Source: Saprospiraceae bacterium (lineage in GTDB: Bacteria > Bacteroidota > Bacteroidia > Chitinophagales > Saprospiraceae). Taken from it: a DNA stretch of 64,000 nucleotides. The position numbers and the translations under genes are program-made. Where the stretch lies: the NCBI GenBank assembly GCA_016715105.1, contig JADKBO010000013.1:110237-174236 (forward strand), given 5' to 3'. Below are positions 39,092-50,312 of the stretch, one piece after another. How positions within the stretch are numbered: position 1 is the first letter of the stretch; the number at the start of each line of letters is the position of its first letter. The notes beneath the pieces were generated by a model. The model ran no database searches, was not told where the DNA came from, and saw only the letters and a list, made by a program, of their open reading frames with translations.

Positions 39092-40168
39092 ATGTTCGTT
39101 AAAAAGCTATCTCTTCTTTGCATCCTATTTATTTTCTGCAGCGGATCAATAATTTATGCTCAAGCCAATCAGTCCATCGTTTTGGCAACACAAAAATTCA
39201 TCAAAACGCTTTCTTCGGAAGAATCAAAAACAACGGTGTATGATTTCAAAGATTCTCTGAGGTATAAATGGACCAATTTGCCAGTAGGAATGGTGCCTAG
39301 ACCTGGTATTGCTTATGGCGTGCTTTCAGACCAAAGTAGATTGGCCTTTCATCGTGTGCTTTCTGCATTATTAAGCTCTCAAGGTTACCTCAAGACCGTC
39401 AGCATCATGCAATTGGATGACATTCTGAATCAGTTGTATCAACAATCTTTTGATGAAGGAAAAATCAATGCCAATCTCTTGAAAACCATGCAAAATTTGA
39501 AATGGGCCCATGGCAATTTCTTTATATCCATCTGGGGTGAACCCAGTGAAACCAAACCTTGGGGACTCAATTTTGGTGGTCATCACATGGCTTTGAATTT
39601 TACTTCAGATGGTAAAAAAATGGTCATGTCTCCTTACTTCATTGGCACAGATCCTTCAGAGGTGAAATTTGGTAAATATGCAGGCTTAAGAGTATTGAGC
39701 AAGGAAGAGGATTATGGCTTTTTGCTCATCAATAGTTTCAACGATTCTCAAAAGGAGAAGGCTATCCTGAAAGTAAAAGTACCGCAAGATATCATCACTT
39801 CTCCTCAAGCAAGCCAGCGCATAGATTCCTATTATGGAATTGCAGGAAAAGAGTTGGATGCTGATCAGCTCTATCTATTGAAAATATTGATACAAGAATA
39901 TGTCCACAATTTCGAACATGGAAAAGCACATCAATTCTACCAAAAAATAGAAAATAGCGGCTTGGATAAGGTTTATTTTTGTTGGATTGGTAGTCTGGAC
40001 AACAACAGACCTCATTATTACATCATCCATGGACCTGATTTTTTGATCGAATACGACAATGTGGGTTTTCAAAACGACGGAAATCACATCCACGCCATTC
40101 TGCGGGAAAAAGGAAATGATTTTGGTGAAGATGTTTTAAAACAACATTATTTACAAAACAAACATTAG
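39092..40168 (+). CDS. Exported DUF3500 protein
   Basis: The 358-residue protein has a signal peptide (about 1-24, ending IIYAQ). It matches the DUF3500 pattern across its length: LSDQSRLAFHRVLSALLS, NLKWAHGNFFISIWGEPS, PWGLNFGGHHMALNFT, MSPYFIGTDPSEVKFGKYAG and the final HYYIIHGPDFLIEYDNVGFQ with NHIHAILRE. Family members are periplasmic or secreted and of unknown activity; the conserved His and Glu residues suggest a metal-dependent enzyme. It stands alone; a palindromic repeat begins 3 bases after the stop. Confidence 0.85.
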   Translation: MFVKKLSLLCILFIFCSGSIIYAQANQSIVLATQKFIKTLSSEESKTTVYDFKDSLRYKWTNLPVGMVPRPGIAYGVLSDQSRLAFHRVLSALLSSQGYLKTVSIMQLDDILNQLYQQSFDEGKINANLLKTMQNLKWAHGNFFISIWGEPSETKPWGLNFGGHHMALNFTSDGKKMVMSPYFIGTDPSEVKFGKYAGLRVLSKEEDYGFLLINSFNDSQKEKAILKVKVPQDIITSPQASQRIDSYYGIAGKELDADQLYLLKILIQEYVHNFEHGKAHQFYQKIENSGLDKVYFCWIGSLDNNRPHYYIIHGPDFLIEYDNVGFQNDGNHIHAILREKGNDFGEDVLKQHYLQNKH

Positions 40169-40320
40169 TAGAGACGCAAAATTTTGCGTCTTAACGTATA
40201 TTTTTTCAATGGGATTTCAATAACGTCCAAAATCAGTATAAGGTTATTTCAATTGCACAAAATGTAGAGACGCAAAATTTTGCGTCTTAACGTATATTTT
40301 TCAATTGGAATTCAATCCCT
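40164..40320. repeat. Two direct copies of a palindrome-containing repeat
   Basis: The unit 'gtagagacg...gcgtcttaacgtatattttt' followed by 'tcaat.gga.ttcaat' occurs at about 40168 and 40264. Each holds the perfect 20-base palindrome AGACGCAAAATTTTGCGTCT (40172-40191 and 40268-40287). A third copy of the palindrome is at 41489-41508. The first may end transcription of the DUF3500 gene. Confidence 0.85.
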
Positions 40321-40360
40321 TGCAAAATAAGGGACACATAGATTCGGATTTGTACCGCAA

Positions 40361-41254
40361 TTACCAGCAGTTCTGCCATGCAGCACCATCAAAAACCCTC
40401 AATTTTTTTAAGATAGCATCATAATAGATGTCGCCTTCCTTAGGACTTTCTGGAGATTGATTTCTTGGCTCCAACCTCATCACATCCTTTACATGTAAAT
40501 TGCGTTGTGGTTCTACTGTGTTTACACCAATATTTCCTTTTATGGTACTTGTAAATACTTGGGAAACTTCCTCGGCGCTGAAAGCTCTTGTCCAAATTCC
40601 AATTTCATCCAATTTACCGGAAGCATACCAAGGTATCACGTCAGTCCATCGTCCAATTCCAATATAACCTAAATTGGGTAAAAATGGATTGGTGGTTGAT
40701 TGTGATTGAAGAACCCCATTGATATATAGTTGCGAAATACTAGTGTTGAAATTTACTGTAAATAGGACATAAATCCAAGTATTGGATGGTGGTTGATTCA
40801 AAGGAGTAAGCTCTATTATGGGGTTTTGATAAGCTTTTGCATTTAATGCGGAAATCCGTTGGATGTTACTTTTGTAAATCAACCCAAATCCTCCATTGGC
40901 ACCATAAAAATCAAACAATGTTGAATAAGATGCTAAATTATTCAATGATACCCAAGCCGAAAAAGTAATTCCTGAATAAGAAGCTATATTTAGAGAATCA
41001 GTTAAAGCAACACCAATAAATTGATTTATTCCATTAAAACTATAAGCCTTATTACTTAGTCCATATCGATCAGTTGTCAAGGTTGCGCCATTCACAATTC
41101 CATTATTTCCATTACCACTTTCATCATTCGCGTTTCCATTAAAGGGCCACCAACCAAAGAGATTGTCAGTAGGAATGTAGGATGGCACGTTTTGAGTATA
41201 AGAAATAGATGTAATAAAAAGGACCAAAATTAATGCTAGCAAGAAATTTTTCAT
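40361..41254 (-). CDS. LamG/concanavalin-like exported protein
   Basis: The 297-residue protein has a signal peptide (ending SYTQN) and a LamG-like jelly-roll domain of about 200 residues (LFGWWPFNGNANDESGNGNN, AYSFNGINQFIGV, GYIGIGRWTD, GKLDEIGIWTRAFSAEE). The tail NIGVNTVEPQRNLHVKDVMR and GDIYYDAILKKLRVFDGAAW resembles the repeat-like ends of Bacteroidota phage-tail-type or surface proteins. It probably binds glycans or is structural; no catalytic residues are seen. It lies between two palindromic repeat regions. Confidence 0.8.
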   Translation of the reverse strand: MKNFLLALILVLFITSISYTQNVPSYIPTDNLFGWWPFNGNANDESGNGNNGIVNGATLTTDRYGLSNKAYSFNGINQFIGVALTDSLNIASYSGITFSAWVSLNNLASYSTLFDFYGANGGFGLIYKSNIQRISALNAKAYQNPIIELTPLNQPPSNTWIYVLFTVNFNTSISQLYINGVLQSQSTTNPFLPNLGYIGIGRWTDVIPWYASGKLDEIGIWTRAFSAEEVSQVFTSTIKGNIGVNTVEPQRNLHVKDVMRLEPRNQSPESPKEGDIYYDAILKKLRVFDGAAWQNCW

Positions 41255-41339
41255 TGAATTTTTACTTTAATGAGAGCCCAAATTTATTACTTGATTTTGA
41301 TTTAATTCATTTTTTAGTCAGATATTTTAAAATATAAAA

Positions 41340-41620
41340 AAAGTTGGTTTTAAAATCAGATTCACTGCAAACAGGGACACGTGGAGTTGGAGGTCTTATA
41401 ATGCGCAAAACAAAAGCAATTGAAAGTGAAAAGGAATTCAATTCCTTGCAAATTCGGGGAAAGGTTATTTCAATTGCACAAAATGTAGAGACGCAAAATT
41501 TTGCGTCTCCAAACAAGAGGCAGCGCCTCGACACATTTAGTAACCCAGGATTTCAATCCTGGGAAATAACCCAAACAAAAAAGTGCCATAGGCACGTCCC
41601 ATATGTTTCTATCGAACAAT
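41340..41620. repeat. Composite extragenic repeat with three hairpins
   Basis: Between the LamG and YihY genes several repeat modules are joined. One is a copy of 'aaggttatttcaattgcac' plus the palindrome at 41489-41508 (shared with 40244-40287). Next is CCCAGGATT-TC-AATCCTGGG (41544-41563), then GTGCC-ATA-GGCAC (41583-41595). Nothing in it reads as a convincing protein. It looks like stacked REP/MITE-type elements. Confidence 0.7.
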
Positions 41621-41661
41621 CGCCCGACCTATACTTTATACTACTGAAAATAATATAATCA

Positions 41662-42570
41662 ATGCGGCAATTGTACAAAGCTCTGATCAAAGGTGTTAAG
41701 AACTTTTTGGATGACGACCCCATGACATACGCAGCATCTTTGGCATTTTATACTGTGGTATCCTTACCAGCAATCCTACTGATTGCTGTCAATATATTGG
41801 GCACAGCCTATGAAAAAGACCAAATAAAATCTGATATATTGGTTGAGCTCAACGCATATCTTGGGCCAAATACCGTAAGACAAGCTGAAGTAATTTTGGA
41901 AAATGCCAATATGGAATATTCAGGACTTTTACCGCAGATCATTGGATGGATTGTTTTACTTTTTAGTGCGACTACTGTTTTCATTTCTTTACAAAATGGA
42001 ATCAATAAAATTTGGGGTGTAAAGCCAAAACCTGGCATAGGAATCATGAAGTTAATACTTGATCGAATATTATCTTTTGCAATGATTGTCAGCATAGGTT
42101 TTGTGCTCTTAGTTTCATTGGTCATAGATTCCCTACTCACATTACTCAAAGAAATGGTGGAAGATTTCATAGGCTTGGAAGGGTTTTCTTTGGTTTGGTT
42201 GTTAAATGGTTTTTTATCTATTTTAGCTACCAGTGCCATCTTTGCCTTGGTTTTCAAAGTGCTTCCAGATGTAAAAATCAAATGGAAAAATGTACTGCCA
42301 GGCGCGCTTTTTACGGCCATCTTATTTTTATTGGGCAAATACCTCATTGGATTTTACCTCTCTACCTCAGATGTTGGTAATGCATATGGAGCCAGTGGTT
42401 CACTAGTAGTTTTTCTTTCCTGGGTTTATTATTCATCCATTCTGGTACTATTTGGAGCAAAATTTACCTATGAATACACCAACATCATGGAGCATCATTT
42501 GAAATCCATGGATCATGCAGTTTTTGTGGCAGAAGAAATCATTGCTGAAAAAGAGATAAAAACGCACTGA
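41662..42570 (+). CDS. YihY/BrkB-family membrane protein
   Basis: The 302-residue protein matches the YihY/virulence factor BrkB family: the start FLDDDPMTYAASLAFYTVVSLPAILL, then six membrane helices, with GWIVLLFSATTVFISLQNGINKIWGVKPKPG and the C-terminal YLSTSDVGNAYGASGSLVVFLSWVYYS typical of the family. Its role is unsettled; transport and envelope functions have been proposed. It is about 150 bases upstream of tamB on the same strand. Confidence 0.9.
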   Translation: MRQLYKALIKGVKNFLDDDPMTYAASLAFYTVVSLPAILLIAVNILGTAYEKDQIKSDILVELNAYLGPNTVRQAEVILENANMEYSGLLPQIIGWIVLLFSATTVFISLQNGINKIWGVKPKPGIGIMKLILDRILSFAMIVSIGFVLLVSLVIDSLLTLLKEMVEDFIGLEGFSLVWLLNGFLSILATSAIFALVFKVLPDVKIKWKNVLPGALFTAILFLLGKYLIGFYLSTSDVGNAYGASGSLVVFLSWVYYSSILVLFGAKFTYEYTNIMEHHLKSMDHAVFVAEEIIAEKEIKTH

Positions 42571-42722
42571 TTCTTTTTTAGGATTAAAAAATCTGACTTG
42601 AAAAGCTGAACACTTTCATATGACAAATACGTTCTTTTGAGTGAGTGGAGCAATTATTGTATGTTTAATACGAATCGGTGCAGAGAAGAAGTGGTCCGAT
42701 TCATGATACAAATACTTTTTAA

Positions 42723-45700
42723 TTGAACAAAAAGTTATTAAAAAGACTACTGATAGCCATTGCTATCATTGTACTACTTTGTCTATTAGCACTATTGGCA
42801 TTGAGGACCTCTTATGTCCAAAATTTTGCCAAGACCAAAGTAATGAATGCACTTTCCAAACAGTACCAAGCTGACTTTTCCATAGGACATATCTATTTCG
42901 ATGGCTTTGATGTTGCCAATTTGGATCAAATTTTATTCAGAGATCAAAAAGGAGATACTTTACTTTATGCAGAACACCTTAAGGTAGACATTGGATTATT
43001 CAGTTTGATTGATAAACACGTCTGGTTGGATGAAATTGAAATCACTAACATAAGATCCAAAATCTACGAAATTGGCAATGATTCTATGAATTTCACGTTT
43101 TTCATACCCGCGAAAGACACCATCAATAAACCTACAAGTGATTCAAAGTGGAAATTTGGACTTTCTGATGTCATCATCAATAATCCAAATATTTTATATA
43201 AAACTGAGACACAACAATTTGATGTCATTGACAAAAAACTGGTTTTAGAATTTGATCAGTTTGACTTAGAGAAAAGATTTTTGGAGGTTGGCTTATTACA
43301 GTCTAATGATCTGTATGTATTATTCAAAAAATTAAAAGAATCAGAAGATAATAATGAGGCATTTGCTTTACCATATCTAGATTGGAATTTTGTTGTAAAT
43401 AAAGTAGACCTATCAAAGGGGAATTTTCAATCCATTGGTTTGAAAGATTCAATTGACATTACCAGATTATCCGCACAATTAGAAAAATCGCAATTTCACA
43501 AGGGAAAACTGACGACCAACATTAAAAAATTAAAAGGAAATTACAACAACATCATTTCCCTTTCAAATGCTCAAGGTATTGTAATTTTAGATTCCCTGAA
43601 TGGGCAAATTCAACAATTCAATTTAAAAACAGTAAATGATGATGTAGAAATTGATCTGGCTAATTATTCATTTATCGATAAACAACTTAACATTGATGAA
43701 ATAGATTTGGATTTAAGTTATAGTAGCATTAAACTATTAAAAAACTACATTCCTGACAATATAAACATTCAACCAAATACACCCATTTCACTCAAAGCAG
43801 CAAAATTAATTTATGATCCTTCTAGTATAAATATTCAAAATATAGATCTCACCTATGGCAGTGTAATTAAAACTTCAGGTGATTTCAAAATGGAAAACCT
43901 GGGCGAAGTTGATAAAACCATCAATGCAACCATCACAAACATAAGCTCGAATCTTTCTGCCCTAGACAGAGTTTTAAAGGATTTGACCATACCAAAAGAT
44001 TTCAGTATTTACAAAAATATTTCAGGAGCAGCCAGCGCAAGTGGGAGTTTAAAAAACTTAAAAATACATGCTTTGGATCTCAATGTTGACAGAGACATAA
44101 GGTTAAGAACCAATGGTTACATCAGCAATTTGACTGACATGGATCAATTGAATTTTGATTTGAAAATTTCTGAATTTAAAGCAAATGCCAAAAGACTACC
44201 CATTCCACCCAACGATAAAGTTGCTATTGATAGCCTTGGTCAAATGAGTTTTGCTGGGTCTAATGTAGGAAATTTAAAATCATTAAAAATAGATGGTTTA
44301 CTTAGATCTGATTTGGGATCATTGAAGTCAGATATCAAAATGGTGATTCCCAAAAATATGGATGAATTAGCATACAAAGGGAAATTAATTTTACAAGATT
44401 TTAGATTGGGAACCTTGATCAGAAATAACGAAGTTGGCAAGGTTTCTTTTGATGTAAATCTAGATGGAAAGGGCACAACTCTTCGAACATTAAATTCAAA
44501 AATAGATGGTGTTATTTCGGCTTTTACTTTCAGAGATTACACTTATAATAATGTCCTAGTTGACGCCAAAATATCTGAAAGTACCATCGATGGAAAATTA
44601 AACCTAAATGATGACCTCGTAAAATTAGCCTACGAGGGGCAAATTATTTTAAAAGATCAAACTGCAATTTTCAATTTTGATTTAAATGTTGATACCCTTA
44701 AACTACAAGAATTGGATTTAATGGATCGACCATTGTACGTAAGTGGACAAATTCATTCTGCCTTTCAAATCCCCATTTCAGCAACCCAAAATAGTGTCAT
44801 TAAAATCAAAAATTTCAATTTCAGTAATCCAAATCAGTCTTTTCATTCTGATTCTATCGAGATAACCGGTGTTAAAAATTTAGACACAGTATTAATTAAA
44901 ATGAATAGCAATTTTGGCCATTTGGATATGAAAGGAATTTACACCATAAAGGATCTACCAAAAGCACTAACAGGATTTATAAATCACCATTGGCCCACTG
45001 ATAGCATGTTTGTAAATAAAACATTCTCTTCAGAAAATATGCAAATTACTGGTTCACTTTCCACCATCCAACCGCTCGCAGTATTTCTTCAAGATACTTT
45101 ATTACAAGTCGGAAGAATTTCCGTAGATCTGAGTACCTCATTTGCTGATTATGCAACCAATGGATCTATAATAATCGACAGCTTAATACACAATGATATT
45201 TTAATAGAACAACTGACTAGCAATGCAATAACAGAAGATGGAAAAATTTATTTCAACCTTCAAGCCCGTAACAATATATTGAAAGGAAGGAAAATCGATC
45301 TGGTTGCTCTAGATAATCTGCTCACAGATAAAAAAATTACTTCAACCTTTTTAGCAAAAGATGGTGACGATATTCCTCGATTGAAATTTGAATTATTGAC
45401 CACTCAAGGAGATCAATTTTTAAATATTTCCATGAAGGATAGTTTTATCCTCAATCAAAAGGATTGGCTGGTAGATGAAAAAAATAACATCCGAATATAT
45501 AAAGATCGATTTTTCATCGACCGATTTGCGATTACTGATCAGAATGAATTTCTGACCGTACAAAGCAGCAATGATGGAAATAACATCAATGTGAATTTTA
45601 AAAACTTTGAAGTGGGCCAATTTACCACTTTAATGACTTTGGAGCCATCGAAATTCACAGGTAAGGTAAATGGCGATCTGGATGTCAATGATATGCGTTC

Positions 45701-47527
45701 CAACCCATATTTTATCACCAACTTGAAGATTGACAATATGGTTTATGATTCCACCGCAGTAGGTGAGTTGGTCATTTCAGCTAATGTCAATCCAAATTCA
45801 AAATTACTGACCACTGACTTCACCTTAATTGGTCCAACCAATGATGTAAAAGGTGGTGGCACTTATAACATATCCAATAAATCAGCAAATTTTCAAATTG
45901 ATTTAAACTCCTTGGATATGTTGATTTTAAATCCATTTTTGTCTGAAATCATGGTTGACAGTAAGGGAACACTTTCTGGCAATGCCAGTCTCACGGGAAG
46001 TTTGGACAAGCCTGTTGTAAAAGGAGTTTTGACATTTGACACCGTAACTACCACTATCGTCGCCAACAACGCTCGATATCAAATTGACGATCATACCATC
46101 ACTTTTGACAACAATACATTCGACATCGGCAATCTCAAAATAAAAGACGATGAAGGAAATACAGCCTCCTTGACTGGAAAAATAAATCACAATTTTTTGG
46201 AGCAATTCTATCTAGACGTAGCTTTAAAAACTGATAAATTTACTTTTCTGAATACGACAGCGGAAGATAATCCAGTTTTCTTTGGGAAGGTGATTTTGGA
46301 CGCCCGAGCAACCATCAAAGGAAACCCCGCCAAGCTCAATGTGGAAGTAGTGGCTACAACTTTAAAAAATTCGGCGATTACACTTTCTCCTTTTGCTAGT
46401 GAAAAGGTACTTATCGAAGAACAATTTATTACTTATGGTAAACCCGAAGATTTTAAAGATCTCACCAACGAATATTTGCTCAAACTAAACAGATTATTTC
46501 CTTTTGATGTCAACCTTTTACTCAATGCTACAAAAGATGCCAATTTTACTTTTGTAATTGATCCAATATCGGGAGATAAAATCAAAGCTATCGGAAGTGG
46601 CAATTTGAATGTAAAATTAAAACCAGATGGTAGTCAGGAAATTTTGGAATTTATACTGCTGATAAAGGTACTTATGATCTTTCTTATGGCGATTTCGTTT
46701 CTAAAAAATTTACGGTAAAACCTGGTGGTACGGTAAGATTTGAGGGTAATCCACTCAGTGCTGTGCTGGATATTGACGCCGTTTATGACGTGTACACTTC
46801 GACTTATGAACTGATAAAAAATGAAGTGGCCATCAGTGAGTCTGAAACCGCTGCCGCAAAAAGAAGGACCAATGTCAAAGTTTCTCTGTCCTTGGAAGGT
46901 ACACTTTTGAACCCAAATATTGCCCTAAATATTGAGGTTCCAGACCTACAATCCACCAATCTGATCACAGCCATTGATCGAAAACTCACCGAACTCAGAA
47001 ACAATCCCAACGAATTGAATAATCAAGTATTTGGCTTATTGATATTTGACAGCTTTATTTTGTCTGACAATGTATCCAGCGGTTTTGATAACCTAGGAAA
47101 CAATATCGCTTTAAAGAGTTTATCTAGTCTGGTTTCCAATCAGCTCAATAGATTTGCAAGTCAAGTGGTCAAAGGTGTGGATATAGATGTAAACGTAAAT
47201 TCTTACGAGTCTGGTTATGTAGATGGCAATACAAGTAGAAATGTGACGGAAGTTGGATTAAAAGTGAGTAAGCAACTTTTTAATGATCGTTTGAGTTTTT
47301 CTGCGGGAGGGAATTTAGACATCAATCAAGGCAATACCAGTGCTGGCTATTCTTCCTTTATTGGTGATTTTGTTTTGAATTACAAATTGACTGATGATGG
47401 CCGTTATCAGATAAAAGTTTTTTCAAAATCTGACTACGATCGATTGCTCAACGCCAATACCAACCGCAACGGAATAAGTATATTTTTTAACCAATCCTTT
47501 GATTCAAAAACTGATGGTAAAAAATAA
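42723..47527 (+). CDS. tamB: TamB translocation/assembly module protein (frameshifted)
   Basis: A very long AsmA/TamB-type protein, about 1600 residues, anchored by one N-terminal helix (LLIAIAIIVLLCLLALLALR) and forming a beta-groove across the periplasm that moves lipids or helps outer-membrane protein assembly. Repetitive beta segments run through the protein, and the C-terminal DUF490 domain contains GSGNLNVKLKPDGSQEI, ADKGTYDLSYGDF, PGGTVRFEGNPLSAVLDIDA and LDFNYKL-like strands. The frame breaks at about 46650 and resumes by 46763. The start codon is TTG at 42723. It overlaps tamL by 14 bases, so the two are co-expressed. Confidence 0.9.
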
Positions 47528-49817
47528 CAATACTTATTATCCTTTTATTTTGGCGCTGGCCTTGATCAGCTTCTACTCAAGTTGTAGTTTGACCAGACGA
47601 CTAGACCCAAAGGATCAGGTTTATATGGGTACAAAACTCAAAATATCTGACAAATCCAATGCCGCTTCAGTTGACCAATTCTATTTAATCAATACAGCCA
47701 TTCCTGTCAAATCAACCAAACCAGGTCTAGGGAATATTTATGTCGGACTTTATAATTTATTTGATTCTACAGCTGAATCAGGCATCAAACATTGGATTAA
47801 AAATAAGTTGGGAAATAAACCTGTGATTTACGATCATCAATTACTCAATAATACGAAAGCAAAGTTTACTTATTATTTAAATGGAAAAGGATTTTTCGCC
47901 CATAATGTCAGTTGCGATACGACAACAGAAGGTAGAAAAGTTTACATGACCTGTAATATTGATTTGAATGAAAGATACACCATCGATAGTATCATATTTC
48001 CAGTAGATAGTACCTACGCAGCATTAAAATTAGATGAAAATCTACGAAGGGCAGTATTGAAAGAGGGAAGTTATTATGATCGTGAAAAACTGGATTATGA
48101 AAGAAGTCGCATTACGCAATTAGCTGGAGATCTGGGTTTTGCGGAGTTTGGAACTGATAATGTATTCTATTATGTAGACACTGCTAAAAATAATAATGGC
48201 GTCGATTTATACGTACAAATTCTACCACCAACTGACTCTACCAATCACATAAGATACATATTGGATTCAATCCATATTTTTCCCAATTACACACTCAATG
48301 ATACCTTTAAAACAACATTGAATAAAGCACCAATTTCCAACACCATAAATATCTATGAATATAATCACTACCTCAATCATGATTTGATCAATCACCTGAT
48401 ATTGGAAAAGACGGATACTTTCTATCATCGTACCAATGAGCGGAAAACCATCAACCGTTTTCAGGATTTAGGGTTATTTAGGTTTATCAATATTGAAAAT
48501 CGCCCCAATCCAAATGGCAAACCGGGCCATATGATTCAGAACATTTTATTATCTCCAGAGAAGATTCAAAATGTATCTGCAGAATTTGAATTAAACAATA
48601 GGTCGGGGAATTTTTTGGGCACAGGTGCTTCTGTAAGGTATAGACATCGCAATCTTTTTGGGCATGCAGAACAATTCAACGCGGCACTGAGTGGACAGGT
48701 GGAGACACAAATTGGAGGTGGTTTGAGTTTAATCAATTCATCTGATTTGACTGGAAGTGCAGAAATATTACTTCCAAGATTAGTGCTTCCTTTTTTCAAC
48801 ATCAAAGAAGGTAAAACCTACATTCCAAAAACCTCTTTAAAAACAAACTATACGTATCAAAGAAGAGCGCAGTATTACACGCTCAATAGTTTTGTTTATA
48901 AATTTGGTTATTTGTGGAAGGAGACAAGTAAGAAATATCACGAACTGTATCCATTGGTGATCAATCAAGTCAATGTCAGCAATAAAACTTCAGAATTTCA
49001 AGATTTGTTAGATAAAGATGTCAGATTAAAAAGTTCGTTTGATAATACTTTGATTGCAGGTATTCAATACAATTTTACTTATTCTGATCAATTGGGCATC
49101 ACCGATAGGAAGCATTTTTATTTAAAGAATGAAACTGAGACTAGTGGAAATGTGCTCAATCTGTTTTTGGGAGGAAATGCAGATGATCCAGTCAAAGTTG
49201 TAGGAATTAATTATGCCCAATTTTTCAAAAACACGATTGATTTGAGAAAATATTGGCCAGTTAAAAATGGGGATTTTGCGATGAGATTATTGGTGGGCAC
49301 AGCCTTTTCATATGGAAATAGCCAAGAATTACCCTATATCAAACAGTACATCATTGGTGGGTCCAACAGTGTCAGGGCATTTAGGTTACGAGGACTCGGT
49401 CCGGGCAGTTTTGTTCCAGAAATCCCATCGGATAATAGTGGTTTTGCTTCCCAATTTGTGGATCAGACGGGAGACTTGAAATTAGAAATGAGCGTAGAGT
49501 ATAGATTTCCCATTTTTCGGTTTTTCAAAGGAGCTGCTTTTGCAGATGCCGGGAATGTGTGGCTGATCCAAAGTACCGACAAGCCAGAAGGAGTTTTTAA
49601 AATTGACAACTTTTATAAGGAATTAGGGATAGGGGGAGGATTAGGCCTGCGATTGGATTTCAATTTCTTTTTGATCAGAATGGATTTAGCAGTTCCTTTC
49701 CGGGCACCTCAAAAAGATAATGGATTTGTCTGGACAATAGATCAAATAAATCCATTTAATAAGGCATGGCGGCAGGAGAATTTGCGGTACAATTTAGGGA
49801 TAGGGTATCCATTTTAG
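47514..49817 (+). CDS. tamL: TamL, lipidated TamA/BamA-type outer-membrane protein
   Basis: The partner of TamB in Bacteroidota is a BamA-family barrel that carries a lipoprotein signal. From the ATG at 47514 the protein has 767 residues and a lipobox at FYSSC (Cys near residue 23). POTRA domains follow (NLNERYTIDSIIFPVDSTY, RYILDSIHIFPNYTL, FQDLGLFRFINIENRPN). Then comes the 16-strand barrel with the VRAFRLRGLGPGSF lid-lock motif, EYRFPIFRFFKGAAFADAGNVW and the terminal strand NLRYNLGIGYPF. The start overlaps the end of tamB. Confidence 0.92.
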   Translation: MVKNNNTYYPFILALALISFYSSCSLTRRLDPKDQVYMGTKLKISDKSNAASVDQFYLINTAIPVKSTKPGLGNIYVGLYNLFDSTAESGIKHWIKNKLGNKPVIYDHQLLNNTKAKFTYYLNGKGFFAHNVSCDTTTEGRKVYMTCNIDLNERYTIDSIIFPVDSTYAALKLDENLRRAVLKEGSYYDREKLDYERSRITQLAGDLGFAEFGTDNVFYYVDTAKNNNGVDLYVQILPPTDSTNHIRYILDSIHIFPNYTLNDTFKTTLNKAPISNTINIYEYNHYLNHDLINHLILEKTDTFYHRTNERKTINRFQDLGLFRFINIENRPNPNGKPGHMIQNILLSPEKIQNVSAEFELNNRSGNFLGTGASVRYRHRNLFGHAEQFNAALSGQVETQIGGGLSLINSSDLTGSAEILLPRLVLPFFNIKEGKTYIPKTSLKTNYTYQRRAQYYTLNSFVYKFGYLWKETSKKYHELYPLVINQVNVSNKTSEFQDLLDKDVRLKSSFDNTLIAGIQYNFTYSDQLGITDRKHFYLKNETETSGNVLNLFLGGNADDPVKVVGINYAQFFKNTIDLRKYWPVKNGDFAMRLLVGTAFSYGNSQELPYIKQYIIGGSNSVRAFRLRGLGPGSFVPEIPSDNSGFASQFVDQTGDLKLEMSVEYRFPIFRFFKGAAFADAGNVWLIQSTDKPEGVFKIDNFYKELGIGGGLGLRLDFNFFLIRMDLAVPFRAPQKDNGFVWTIDQINPFNKAWRQENLRYNLGIGYPF

Positions 49818-49905
49818 AAAGCCATAAGCAAAATTAAACTTAAGGATATGATGACTAATTTGAAATGATTTGAGGAAATCACAATTTTCTCAAAATTTCG
49901 ATTTC

Positions 49906-49998
49906 TTATTTTTTCTTTTCGAATTCAAGCTTATAAATAATATATCCAAAACCTACGACCAAGTGTAACATCACAATTCCAAAAAAGAAGGCATCCAT
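49906..49998 (-). CDS. Possible 30-residue membrane peptide
   Basis: ATG at 49998 to TAA at 49906 gives one hydrophobic helix (FFFGIVMLHLVVGFGYIIYK) with a short N-terminus and a charged end LEFEKKK, the layout of a small inner-membrane protein. It is the only protein-like frame in 49818-50312. No clear promoter precedes it, and it lies antisense to the direction of tamL. I do not know a function. Confidence 0.4.
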   Translation of the reverse strand: MDAFFFGIVMLHLVVGFGYIIYKLEFEKKK

Positions 49999-50312
49999 TT
50001 GAAGTAATTTAATACCATAAAATTAAAGCATTTGAAGGTCAGGCAGTGTAACTCTAATCACCTAACTTGACTGTCTTTGCTGAACTACTTGCATCAATTT
50101 TTAGATTTTTCCACCATAAAAATCAAACTAGATGAAAAAACAGAAAAAAAGGAATTTGTAAAGATTAATTTATAAATTATGTGTAAAATTGACAACAAGA
50201 AATTGATTAAAAAGTTATTAACAAGTATAAGATAATAAGCCAAGATCAAACACTAAGAATGTGTAGTGATCAATTCATTGTAAAATATCATTCATAGGAA
50301 TAAGTAAGGTTT
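49999..50312. other. Intergenic stretch, nothing recognised
   Basis: AT-rich DNA before the first glycosyltransferase gene. There are no repeats shared with other parts of the window and no promoter of the TTTG/TAnnTTTG type that I can support. Confidence 0.4.

Noticed and set aside
50205..50240. TTATTAACA-like sites considered as DnaA boxes or an origin
   Set aside because: Only one imperfect site, no cluster, no dnaA or dnaN gene nearby.
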